NCBI GenBank assembly: GCA_036852015.1
Contig: JAANDG010000059.1
Location: forward strand, 124,001 to 188,000
Origin: Pelodera strongyloides
Taxonomy: Eukaryota > Nematoda > Chromadorea > Rhabditida > Rhabditidae
Direction of reading: 5' to 3'
DNA length: 64,000 bases
Positions 1 through 12,800 of this stretch are shown in pieces. The notes below the pieces were generated by a model. The model saw only the letters and a program-made list of their open reading frames with translations, did not search any database and was not told the DNA's origin. The stretch's first letter is position 1, and every line of letters begins with the position of its first letter. Both the position numbers and the translations under genes were made by a program.

Positions 1-200
1 GTACGTGCGTAGCATTATAACGACAATTTGTATATTTTGTTTTGAGATCTTGAATGCAGCAGTGCTCATATACTGTCATCTGCGGATCATCTGCGGAACA
101 TGTCGTAAGCAAACAATGAATCTGTATTTTCACCCTTGAATAAAGGTGCACGCTCTTGAAGCGTAAAACAAATTTAAAAAATTTAAATATACCATGAAGG

Positions 201-300
201 TTAAAGGGACAGGTCACGCTCACGAGATAAACAATATTTTTATAGTGTAATATAATATTGATATTCTCCATACGAGTTTACACATGTTATCTGAATTATC
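201..300. repeat. Solo end of a TTAA-type MITE
   Basis: The segment begins TTAAAGGGACAGG, the terminal motif shared by the TTAA-flanked elements at 24917 and 27358. No matching right end is seen within a few hundred bases; a mirror-image end lies at 20440-20598. Confidence 0.45.
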
Positions 301-410
301 TAAATACACAAGGTTCTGATGGCTTCAGAGATTCTGAGTACGCAAACATAACATAATGGACAATAAGGTTTCTTGGCATACTTCACGCTGTTTATCGGTT
401 AGCTTTGTTA

Positions 411-723
411 TGCCCTGTCCAAGTATGCGATTCGCACTTGCGAAAATGACAAATGCCTGTCCATGTTCGAGTCAATGTCAATGACAAAGTCCCGCAGCGA
501 TTTTGCATCTAGTATGGATCTATTTCAAAATAGTACTGATCTATTTCAAATAGTACGGATCTATTTCAAATAGTACGGATCTGATACACTTTCGTTGCGG
601 GACTATGTCAAACGCGTCATTCTCATGGGTTACGGTAGGCATTTGACATTCATGTAAAATGGCCTGAACATGGACAGGCATTTGTCATTTTCACAAGTGC
701 GAATCGCAAACATGGACAGGGCA
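411..723. mobile_element. Terminal-inverted-repeat MITE with internal tandem repeat
   Basis: The ends TGCCCTGTCC and GGACAGGGCA are inverted copies, and the pairing continues inward for over 90 bp with interruptions (GCGATTCGCACTTG against CAAGTGCGAATCGC). The centre holds three to four copies of a roughly 20-bp unit built on ATCTATTTCAAATAGTACGG. TTA lies on both sides (408-410 and 724-726), which fits a short target duplication. A half copy of the same family is at 32620-32706. No coding capacity is seen. Confidence 0.75.
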
Positions 724-763
724 TTAGGAGGGTAATCATGAATATTCTCCCGGAGCAAGTGCA

Positions 764-806
764 AAATTTGAATTGAATATTTGCATACATAATTCACATT
801 TACATT
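764..806 (+). promoter_or_regulatory. Conserved upstream motif of gene copy 1
   Basis: An AT-rich stretch, AAATTTGAATTGAATATTTG, lies about 80 bp before the exon 1 start at 861. Related stretches combining TTGAATTGAATA or TTGCATTGAATA with AAATTTGC(A/G)T occur 60-90 bp before exon 1 in the other copies. It is probably a core promoter or transcription-start element. Confidence 0.45.
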
Positions 807-860
807 TCAAGCTTTACTCGTTATCTTTTTTATGTCCATTTCCTGACTTTCTGGAGCGAT

Positions 861-3800
861 ATGCTCATGCTATGGTTATGGGCGTTTTTTCTATACTGCA
901 AGAGCTTACAAAAAGCTGAAAGCGATGAAGATCGGATGAAAATCGCGTACGCAGACGAGTCACTAGAACGCTATCCACCTATTGGTCGGTCTCACTTTAG
1001 CCTTGGAACTCCTTAAAAGGAAGGAAATTTTTATTTTATCTTTTCCCCAAACACTAGGGAGAATCTAAACATGCAGCTGCTAGACTCCCGAACGCTTTGC
1101 AGCTACGGGTCACAACTGTAACGCGACCGTGGCCTACAAAAAAAATGTGTGGGACCAGAGGCCAAATTCACCACTCCGATTTCCTCGGGGAGGGAATAGT
1201 CCCTGGGGACAGAAAAGAGTATTCTAATGTGAGACGCAGCGAAAAAAACGGGGAATTCCCCATAGGGAATTGAGTGTTGAATATGGTCTCTGGTGTGGCG
1301 GCCCGTGCCTTGAATTAACATCAACTTTTAGATTTCCGATGTTTCCAGCTTGCACACAGCCGGTTCAATTTCACCCAATACCTTTACCGTACTATGTACT
1401 ACATAATCGATATCAAACTCGAAGACCCCACAATTGGATGTCGTACTCCGATCAAGGGTGGCAAAAAAATATTCTACCCGCTTCAAAACGGCCTTGATCC
1501 AATGATGGCAAGTCTTTTAGACAACAAATCCACCCTGATTTTCTAGGGCGCATTCGAGTTGGGAAAAATGCCGAAATTTCGCGAAATATGTTCGAGTTGA
1601 TTGTTGACAAACTACGTTCTAAGTGGCATGTAACATGCATGATATCGTATCGGTTCCTGGGGTAGAATTTCGAGTACATGTCTAAATGAAAATATAATTC
1701 AAATGCCCTTACGGGCGCGTTAGGGATGCTCTTTTTTCGGGATGTTCGTTCGGGATTTCTAATTACGTACTTGTACTCTTTGCTTTCTCCAAGCAGTAGA
1801 ACCTTTAGAAAATGTGCATTCCGAACGACAAACTTGTTTTCCTTTCGGAAAGAGCATCCCGAGCGCGCCCTAAGCTTTTCGTAAACGTTTCCGACCATAA
1901 AGCATAAAAATGTATAAAAAGTTCTTCAGACATTTTACATTCATAAAATACATGAAGGACTTGCGATCATACCAGACACTCAGATAGCTCTATCCTATGA
2001 CAATAAGATGGAAAATAGAAAACAATACTGTATGGATCTGCGGCTGTTCAGTTAGTTTGGAATGCCGTTATATTGGCATCAAATGCAACAGTAATACATT
2101 TCGACTTTGAATAACAATTTTAACTTCGAGTTAATTGCAAGTGTTCTTATTATATAAAGGAGAAATGTTTTTTTGTCACATCGTCGGAAACGAAATCCAT
2201 AATACGTTTCAAGCATTTGGTATAAGCAGTCAAACTTTTCGCAACTCCGAAATAAGCAATATTGGTCTCAGGAGCTAAATCATAGGCAATACGTTTCAGA
2301 CGTTACATATAAGTATGCCCAGTTTTGTAATGCTTGCAGCTATGCAGTATTGATAAGTTGCATCAGGCGGCAATAGCCGTCTGGTATAAAATACTTTAGA
2401 TTGGACCTACTTTCATTGATTTTTTTGAGATCTTCCACAGTGACAGCGAAACATGTTGGGTAAGAAGTATAAAATAAGATATTGCAAATGCTGGGATGTA
2501 CTAAAAAAATATATGTTCGCGACTACTTCTCGAAATCACCTCGTTTTTTTAATGCTTTAGTTTGATTGTACAAAAGTAAACTTGGGTAAAAAATAGCCTA
2601 AAAATCTGTCTGGAATTGCTACCTAGGGGAGATATTAATGAAAAAGGGAGGATTATTGCTCGGCGCTTTCAATAAAAGGCGTAAGTAACCAGCTAAGACA
2701 AAACTTAATGTGCAAGTAAATTGTGGATTCAAAAATGGTCGCTTCCAAACGTGCATATATGTACATGCATGCGGAGAGGCTCACCAAAATCAGGCCTATT
2801 TACAAAAACATCATACAGGTGCTTGAACACACCTACGTATGTAATACATAAATTATAATGCATGATTAATTTAGAAACTGAAAGAGATCGTAGCAGAGTG
2901 TTCAAATTTCCAACAAATGTGGGAAATTTGGGTTAGGCAACTCTACGACAAATTTTGTTTGGACGAAGATGGATGTTACAATATTATGGAGTTCTATGAC
3001 GAGAACATGCCCTACTGTGTGAAGCATATTGCATCCAGTCAATTTCAGGTTTTGTTTACTTTTCTGTTCTGCATAACGTGAAACTGATCTGCGAAGTGGG
3101 GGGGGGGGGGGGGCACGCCTACATCTCGCCACGCACTCCGCCCAGTCTTTGCCAGACGCTCGCCTGGTACTACCGGCAAAAGGGCGGCGCACCGACCTAA
3201 CAGTCTCATATTCGTTCGTATACTGAATTGATGCCCATTTTCTTGGAAAAAGAAAAATCCAGATAAATTTGGAACTGATCTTACCCCATTTCAGAATGCA
3301 TCCTTTGGTTCATGGCATCACAGTATTCGCAATTACTGCGATCTGACGGATATGGTTCCACAAGCAAAGGATGATAATTATGATCGAACAATTCTTAACG
3401 AAGATGGAAAAACAGATGACGAACTGCTGACTATGTGCCAGTTCTTAAGGTTGTCTTAACAATGTTTTATAAACGTAGGATCCTTCACTTTCTGTAAAGT
3501 ATCCAGATTAACAAGTGTAAGGTTTCCTCAGAAGCCTAAAGCAGAATTATGTAACAAGTACAAGGAATATTCTGGTTAGGCTGTTCAACTATTGTTGAAC
3601 GTGTTCAGGAATAGATGTTATTGTTAGGGGGCCCAATTCTTAATGGATTAGTCAAATAGTACCATTACTAATATAGAGATAGTGTGCAGGAATGCACTTC
3701 CCTGCAGTCGATTATCCTCTTTATTTCTAATATTTCTCTTTATATAATCATTGTTACTTTCGTTAGATTTATTGTATTAGGATTTCTGTGTGTTACAACG

Positions 3801-6800
3801 ACGCTCTGTCCCCAATGACTCATAATTATATGCCCTTTCTTGTGTAACGCGGATAGACTCCGCCCACTTTATTCTAATTTACCATGTTTAGCTTTTGATG
3901 ATCGGGTGGTTCGTTCGGTGTCTGGCAAGCAGGGAAGAACCGCTCATTCGTTACTTCAATTATGTAATCCATGTTCGTCTCATACAATTTCCTTTCCATG
4001 CTGTTTAATTCGATTGTCCGACATAAATATTCTATTATGCAAGAACCAATTCTCCACTGTACCAACGTTTTGCGTCATGGTGCACCCGACACCATTCGAA
4101 CTTGGGCCAACTTTCTATTTTATTAAGTCCCGCGTGGCAGGGCTATATTACCTTGCCCATCGTCATACTTCGACTACTTTCTATTATTCACTCCGTTCGT
4201 TATCGCGGCTTCTCTTTTTCGTCGTGATGTTCGTGCTTTAATTTCTTTGGCTGCTGCTCGTTATTGCAGACAAGACAAGTACTGCTTCAACCCGATGCCC
4301 GGAGGTCCTGTTTCCTGTTCCTGACGCCCCGGCGGTCCAATCTATGCAAAGATGCCCCGGCTGGCCCGTCTCTTTTCCTGACGTCGCGGAGGTTCAAGTC
4401 TCACTGCGAAGACGCCCCGGACGATCCTGTTTTCGTCGCCCCCGGAGGTTCAAATCTGATATACATAGATGCCCCGGTTGGTCCCCTCCTTCTCCTTACA
4501 ACCCCGGAAGCAACGTAGGCGCCCAGCGTGGCCTGTATTGATTTACTTTAGCAGTTTCAGCCTTAGAATTAGTACGGTCAAAACTTTATTTTGAAGACTT
4601 GCAATTCTACGTATTTTATTATTTAGAAGTATGACAATGTGTTGTTTGTGCATAGCTATATCACATCCTACCGTGCCTACTCCCGATTCAAACTTCCCGC
4701 GCACGTAAGCTACGGTATTCGCATGCACTTTGCATTTTCCCGACGTTGCGAATAAATTTTTGGGATTGTCATTCTGGGTCTTTGCTTACCCGTATAACGC
4801 GAACTTTTTTCTTTATATATGTTGTTTTGTAGAATTTTATTCGTATTTTTCATACTAATTGTTTTATGCACCATTTGGTGTCTATATTTGTTACAGCAGC
4901 GAATGTTTTGCTGCCTATATTGGCCACAGTAGCCGAGGTTTTGCTCTCAGCAGCTCATTTTGTCACTTCGGATCAGTGCCAACCAATGACTCCGCTGTCC
5001 AGGACATGGGTCCCTTATTATCTTCCCATTTTTGAAACACAAAAGCCAGCACAGTTCTGCTCACTGCTCAGGCCGGCTCCTCTGTCCAGGACATGAGTCT
5101 TCATTTTTGCTAATAAATTTCGAGCTGGACATCAGTTCTGTCCTACTCAAAGCCGATCACAGCAGTACAGATCACTGCTCAAGGTTATGACGTCGGTGTC
5201 CAGGACACTGCTCTCGCCTCATTGTTTATGCTTGCTGGCAAAGGGTAATGTGCCGGAACTACGTGAGGAAATATGTTCACACAGTGCCAGCCGTGTTTTC
5301 CCGTTCCCAAAGTAGTCAAAATTAAATACAACTAGTTCCTTTTTGGCTATTTATACTTTATTTTCGTACTAAATACTTGAGATCCTCAGTTCTGTGGCGG
5401 CCTGTGTGTGCAGCGTATCAAAAAAAAAGGGGCATTTGTGATTGTTGATTGGGTATATCTTTCTCATTCATCAGCCAAACGGACCACTTCCTACTTCATG
5501 CAGCCGTATACGCAACGCATGCACACGGTGGCTTACTTGCAGAGTACACTCGCCTGACGCGAACGTCAACTCGCTTTCTGTTTTGAATATAGAATTCAAG
5601 AGCTCGTATGAGAAAATAAAGCCCGTCCCCTAGAACTTTCTCAGCTCGCGTCTCACACGACGACGTTCTCTTCACGGGCCGACGGTTCCGGTAAATTCCG
5701 GTTTCGTTTTACAAGATGTTTGTCTTGAATCCTTGAAAGTTCTAAGTTATATTTAGACGCGTACTATATTTTTTGACCGCGACCATGTCTAGCGAGCCAC
5801 ATTTTCGCAATTCGCATTGCGTCATTTTTGCAGTTATTTATGTAACGTTTTCCAAATGCTGGTTCTGACGAGGTCCACTCTCTAGATGATATTAATCTGC
5901 AAACACAAGCAATATCACACGCCGTCTCGTTCTGTGCAAATCCTCGCATTAGGTTGTTGTGCCACGGTGTTGCTTCAGTACTTCAGATAAGCTCATGTGC
6001 AGGACATTGTCACAAATTTTTTTTTTCCCCTTGTTTATCAAGAAGTTGGAGTCGGGTTGATACGAGCATTATTCGTAAAAAGCAGAGCGAATTTCTTTCA
6101 ACTGCTACGGCACAATGTCACTCCTGCCATTGCTCGGCTCTCAGTGTTTCTTACCCTTACCATATAGAATCAGTAGCGTTGTGAAAGCACATTCACACAG
6201 CAGAATGATCGTTTGTTTATGTTTCATGGTGCAGTTAAACAGGTATGTCTATGTCTGCTGTTTAGCGATTACGAATTACGATCCATTATTCGTTTGCAAT
6301 TCGGCGATTCGATTGTATTCCGACGATTCATTGCATTTCAACAAACATTTTTTTTACGTACTACCATGAACAACCGTACTGTTACCTTGACAAGCTCAGG
6401 TTCTTTCTTTCTGCAGAAAATAACGCCGCTGTCCGAGATGTTTTTTCTCGGTGTTCTTGTTCATAATGTGGTATTAGAGCATTTTAACGGCTTGCCTTTT
6501 CGAATTTTCTTGTACACGCTTATCTTTACAGAATTCGAACATGCTCCGTTCACCGGTTCTATTGTTTAGTCTCACCGTTTTTTTTGGCTTGACAGCTTAT
6601 TGGATTATTTTGTGTCTTGCCTTCAAACTGTCCGTTTTATGCGCACTGCGCACGAGTATAAGTTGTTCACCAAGCGCACGCACACTTCGTTCCACAGACT
6701 CAGAATGCTACAGATGCAAATCTCTGTCTCTGCTCAGTGTTCAGTGCGTCACAGCCCCACGTGGTTTCAGCTCCCGGCATGATCATTTGATTCAGTTTTT

Positions 6801-9800
6801 CTTGCAAAAAATCATAACAGGCCACGGGTATGTCCTTCGTCGTCTTAATAGCTTCCGTAAGGGTGAGGTAAGGTAAGGGGTTCGTATCAGCCCAGCTGCC
6901 CACGTTACCTTTTGCCCCGGTTTTCCCACTGATTTAGCTTACCCGTTTAGTTTGTCTGACCTTTCGGCGTCACTCGTCAGCGGGTGAATCTAGTGGTAAT
7001 TATTCATTGTGGGGTAATTGAGGCGTTCCCTTTTCGCACTCACATCTATTCTCGCTATTCGGTAGTTTTATTTCAATCGTTTGTGGCAACGCTCAGGCTG
7101 TTTTCTATCAGCTACCCGATTTCCACTGCCACATGCGGATGCGGTAATGAAAACGTACAGACCGATGGCGATTGCTAGTACTTCCTACCTATTCCCCTTT
7201 TCCGTATGTTGTACATGTGTTCTCAAAGCTTCATTCTTAAACATTCCGTTCAGTAGCTCATTGTTTCTTGCTACAATTGTCGTGCATAGTCCGCAGTCCC
7301 AGTCTGCAGATCCATAATTTATTAGTTAAGTATTCCAGAACAAAGAGCGGCCATGGCAATAGTATGCTCTCATCCGGTTTATTGGTTGAGATGTGTGACA
7401 GACTCACAGGTCACAGACCGAGACCGTCGACAAATTCTCATCGAGACCAGACTGTTCACGTCCGCTCAGTATATTGTTTGAAGTCTTAGGTAAGTCTTTT
7501 GTTTTGGTTATTTGTATTTGCCATTTTTCCTGAATTGAGATTTCAAAAAATCGCACACCTATTCGTTGAAAGATTAATTTTGCGAACTTCGCCTATCGCC
7601 TAGCACTCACCGTTCGTTGAGTCTCAAAGGGTCACCTACCAGTATTCCAGGCTGATTCTGAAATTAGTTGCTTAACTACATCTTTAGTGCAATTTGGACG
7701 TCTGACGCACAAACTCTCAAATTCAACGTTTTGATTACTAGCGTAATGCCAGCATGTGCCGTTGTTATCATGAAACACCAGGAGCTACTCGCTAACGCCT
7801 AACGCTTACGGTATGGATTTTTTTTTTTTGGCTGTTCATTCGATTATCGATTATATGCAACTTGCCAGTGTGTAAAGTGTACTTTAATTTGAATTTGTTA
7901 TGGATTGAACGGAGAGTATGAGTAGAAAACTTGATTGTTTCTGGTTTATTGGACTTCTGATAACATTGACATATTGCGTTCTTGTCGACTATGCCACATA
8001 TACATATCACTTTGCTATTTCTGCCCTCGCTCGCTTACTGATTATCGATGTGATAGTGCGAAGCACAAACTTAATTTTTCTCGGAGTGTAGAGTAGAGAA
8101 AAGTGAAACTTTTCCCGGAGCGTAACGTAGAGAAAAGTGTTGTTTGTGCATAGCTATATCACATCCTACCGTGCCTACTCCCGATTCAAACTTCCCGCGC
8201 ACGTAAGCTACGGTATTCGCATGCACTTTGCATTTTCCCGACGTTGCGAATAAATTTTTGGGATTGTCATTCTGGGTCTTTGCTTACCCACCCACCCATT
8301 GGTTTCCCTTTTATATGGCGGGCAGTCCAAGAGTTCCTTTTATTAGTGTAGCCCGTCAGCAAGATTACAAGTCTTAATTTTATCTTCATAAAAAGGGCAG
8401 GTTGCCAAAGATCACCAAAGAAAATTTTGGTACATCGGTCTCTTAGTTACTTTACGTCTTTAATAGGTCCGCACGCGGCAAGGATCGTGTATTTTTAAGC
8501 GCATCATTTTAAAATCTACAAGGTCCTGAAGTATGCACATACACGGTTAATACGAAGTATTACATACCAGCTTTAACTATGGTAAACCATGGTAAGGTAC
8601 GCACCGTGCGTTCTAACTGTTATGTTTCAATTCAGCTATAGTAACCCTGCGAAGTTGCTCCTGATACCGTACAATGGGACGTATTAGGAAAGGCTAGGTA
8701 TTACTTTTCAGGTTTAGCTATGTGTGCGCATGTACTATGGTGCTATAATATTATGCAACTATTATTCAGGTTCACTTCTCGACTTCTCGCGTTATTAAGC
8801 CTCATAACTATCATTGTAATATGTTGGTATTGTCATTTACATTGTAAGTTACTGCTGGTTCTGCGTTCTGCCGGTATATCATTTTCAGAGATGCGCGGAC
8901 ATGCAACAACAAGGCTGACCGAAGGAAGGATGTCAATGTGGTGACCACGACTGGTAACCTACCAGAAAACGAACAAGGAATTAAGCTTGGAAGACGTCAA
9001 GGACAATATCTAAGTTGGAGATTAAGCCGAATAAGCCTTGTTCAGTCACTGTCGCGTTATACGTGTTGTGAATAAACCCTCGCTCGCTGCCCTCGCTCGC
9101 TTACTGATTATCGATGTGATAGTGCGAAGCACAAACTTAATTTTTCTCGGAGTGTAGAGTAGAGAAAAGTGAAACTTTTCCCGGAGCGTAACGTAGAGAA
9201 AAGTGGTAATTTAATTAGTTTGTTCATGTGTTTATACTAACCCCATATTCAAGTAATTCGTTTAACTCCATTTGTTTTTATCATTTCATTATTTATTTAT
9301 ATTACTCGTTATAGTTATTTATTAATATTCGTTACAGTACTGTAAGATTAAGATACTGAAGTTCTTACCTAAGATTGTTGATTCCCGTAATTTTATTATT
9401 ATTCTTAATATTTCTTTACCCCCTTTAACTCATCTTTTGTCAGGGGGGAGTGTGCAGGAATGCACTTCCCTGCAGTCGATTATCCTCTTTATTTCTAATA
9501 TTTCTCTTTATATAATCATTGTTACTTTCGTTAGATTTATTGTATTAGGATTTCTGTGTGTTACAACGACGCTCTGTCCCCAATGACTCATAATTATATG
9601 CCCTTTCTTGTGTAACGCGGATAGACTCCGCCCACTTTATTCTAATTTACCATTTTAGCTTATCATTTGAACTGGTACGTTTGCTCTGTATTATCGTTCC
9701 TCGACAGATTATGATGTAGCTTCCAATATGTATACGTTGTTCGTCTCTCAATTATTATGATGCTTCTTCCTATTATAAACTATTTATCGCCACATTCTAC

Positions 9801-12800
9801 ACTGAGCTAATGGTTTTGCGTCAGATAGAGCACAAAAAAGCCGTTTAGGTCTCGTCTTCTACCGGAAGACGGAAAAGAAGAAGAAATACGAGAGATAATA
9901 TTAAGAGGCGCAAGTGTGGATACAGATAAAGATGCAGAGGCAGAGAAAAACTGTACAGCATACTATTCAGAACTGATTTACGTCACTTTAGCAGTGTAAG
10001 TTCGCATAACCAAGTAATCATTGATTGGAAAGTCAGCTCTTTATTTTGCGACGCTTAGATGGAATATGAAGTTCTGAGCGCTTATTCCAAAGTTCATGTA
10101 ATACGATTCACATGCGCTAATTTTGGAGTGTTGCGAAAAGTTGGCCTATTTAAAGGGAGAGGCCCATGAGAATAAAGTTTTCCTCAATTTACTTGCACAG
10201 AATGTCCGGAATTTCAGAAATATTACTGTGAGAACCGCATTGAACAGAATAACCTGCACAAGTGGGATACAACGCTTTATTGATAGCGAGAATCGACTTA
10301 GAGAATGGCCGGGGTGGACTTCCACCTGTCGGCTGCCGCGGACCTCCGCGTACAGTAGGAGAGTAGAGGGCCGAAGCGGGCTTCCGCGTCCGGTCACCAG
10401 AATTGCCTGACTTCAGGCTAGACGGAATACTGCAAATAAGAATCTATAAGAACATGATTAAGCCTCCTCGAGGAGGGTATATGTTGATAGATAATCTATG
10501 CAAATTCATATAATATACGGGCTGGGTTTGCACTTTAGACGGTTGTTTACTCGCATGATTATCTACGGTAATAATAATACGATTCACGGTCACATTAGTC
10601 GTGACACTCCCGGGGAAGCGAAAGTTTAATACTACCGTTGTTCTTATGCTCTATTATTGCCACGCGGGACTTTATAATGTTGGTACCTTATCGACAACTT
10701 ATCTCTGATTTGAAAGCGATATCTTGCATATCATTGACTTAAAACAATTTCTTTTCTTTTCCACCGGACCTCCAGGGGGCGACAACCATAATTAAGCCAT
10801 GTGTAAAATTATACGCCAAGAATAATACTTTTTTTTTTTTTTTTTTTAGGCTTTTTCTTAGGCTTAGGCTTAGGCTTAGTGCAAAGATAGTGTGAACCTT
10901 CGGTCGTTCGGTCGTTCGGTCGTTTTTCCACGTAAACTAATGTGGAATGTGTGCCGTTTTCAACAAGCCATGAATGCCGTTTTCAATAAGACATGTTTTT
11001 TTTTTAATTCTTTTATTCGACATTGGGAAAAAAAAGGTTACACCACAAATAATTGTTTACAACAGATACAGGGTCTCATTTTCAGTCGTTAATTTGTTGT
11101 ACGGGGAATCGGGAATATTATTCGGGTTTTTTCGAGATTTTCTCTGCCTCAAAGACTGGGCAAAACAATTCTGCATGGCAATTATTTTGCCCTCCGCAGC
11201 GCTTGCACGAAATTGAAGCAAAGTAGCACTTTTCCTCTGCTTTATGTGAAGCCCTTGCACAGAAAATACACAAAACGTTGGTTTCGACTAGTTCAACGCG
11301 TTCTAAGTAATTAAGACTGGCCACGTGAAACTTCGTACAATGTGAATTTTCTTCGCAGACCGCGCATTTGGACTGAGTGTTCTTGTTCGTGAGGTTCAAA
11401 AATCTATACTTCAGTCTCGTGGCCTGGGTCCAAGTCTTCTTTCTCTCTGGGGCTCCTTCGAGGTTTCTGAAGGAATTTATGATTAGTTGTGCGTGTTTTT
11501 TCCTACCATTCTTGTTGCTCATTTTTGAAATACTATATTTGTACCATCAATTCAGTTACGAACGTAACAACGTAACTTTTAAGAACGTAACAATGTTACA
11601 CTTCAACGAAATCGTCTGTAAATCTTTATACAATTGAGTGAAAATATTTTTTAGAAAATTGAATCTTTAACAGTGTTGTAACCGATAAATGTACCTTTAA
11701 CAATATGGAACATCAATTATCGTATCAGGTAACATACACTGCGTTTTGTGTGGCTTCTGTGGTAAGCCCAGGGGTTGTCGGCGGATTCGGTTGATGTGAC
11801 ATAGTCCTGGGCGAAGTCACGTTCTGTGTGGAACTTTCCACCGGTCTCTGTTCGACGGGTGCGTTGTCTTCAGTCCCAGCGGTCGTGTTTCTGAACGAAT
11901 TATAAATTAGGGTTTTTTTTTAATTATTGCTTACCTTCGTGTCCATCTGTCTCTTTTGAGTTGCCACTTATTGTTACTAACGTGGCATTACAAAGCATGA
12001 ACTAATTATTAAACAGAAAATTTTATGAAAGATCGTGGACAAAATGAAAGGAATATTTACCTGTTGATAGCCATGTTTTCCATCTTGGACGCAACCTCAC
12101 TGCGGGGTGACGAATTTGTTAATTGTAATTTCACCTTGATAGGTGTAGTAGCAGTTGAGGAACCACCAGGGGTTCTGGAGGATTTCCCCATATTAGGGAA
12201 GGGTAGTGGGAGTGGTGATGTGATTTCTGTTAGGTCTGTGGATGTCGTATAAATGGAACGTTATTCGTATGCAAATTCTTTTTAATTAATTTATTTTTGT
12301 GCGTCATCTTCTTCTACAACTGTGTACGTTTCAACGTTTTAGGTATCGCTTTTTTTTTTTTTTTTTTTTATTGTGGCAAATTGGTTTGTTCCTGACTTAT
12401 TTCCAACGGTATGAGCTGACTAACTGCCCTTGTGAGGTATTTTTGATTATTTACTTTTACTTTTGCTGAAATAGCCACATTATGCTTGTTAAAATATAGT
12501 TGTGTGATGGTTCCCAACTTCCACTGAGCACGAGGCACCGTCTTATCTGCGATAAGTACTATTTCTCCTAAATTTGGCGTTACTTTGCTGTGTTGTCCGG
12601 GTTGCGCAGTATGTTTATGAGATTTCCGTAATTCTTCAAGATACGTGTTTCTCCACGTACTCCATATTGTAGCAAGTTGCTTTTGTGTATTTTCCATATC
12701 TTTCTGTAATATGTCTATAGTCTTGTCTCTAGTAACAGGACGGTATGTTGGATCTTTCGTGTCTTCAGCAAATTTTATAACAGATATAAGATCTATACCT

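Noticed and set aside
2400..3048. Assigning the family to tick-type lipocalins (HSD.ETC followed by a W-V motif)
   Set aside because: The exon 4-5 pattern is faintly like arachnid lipocalins, but the C-terminal half looks helical and no other signature fits. Too weak to name.
5954..7489. A run of short plus-strand frames suggesting a gene
   Set aside because: All are below about 120 codons, overlap in different frames, have no domain and lie in transposon debris.
10146..10397. Small protein coded in the BEL LTR (identical frame at 17643-17882)
   Set aside because: The frame is just LTR sequence, present twice because the LTR is.
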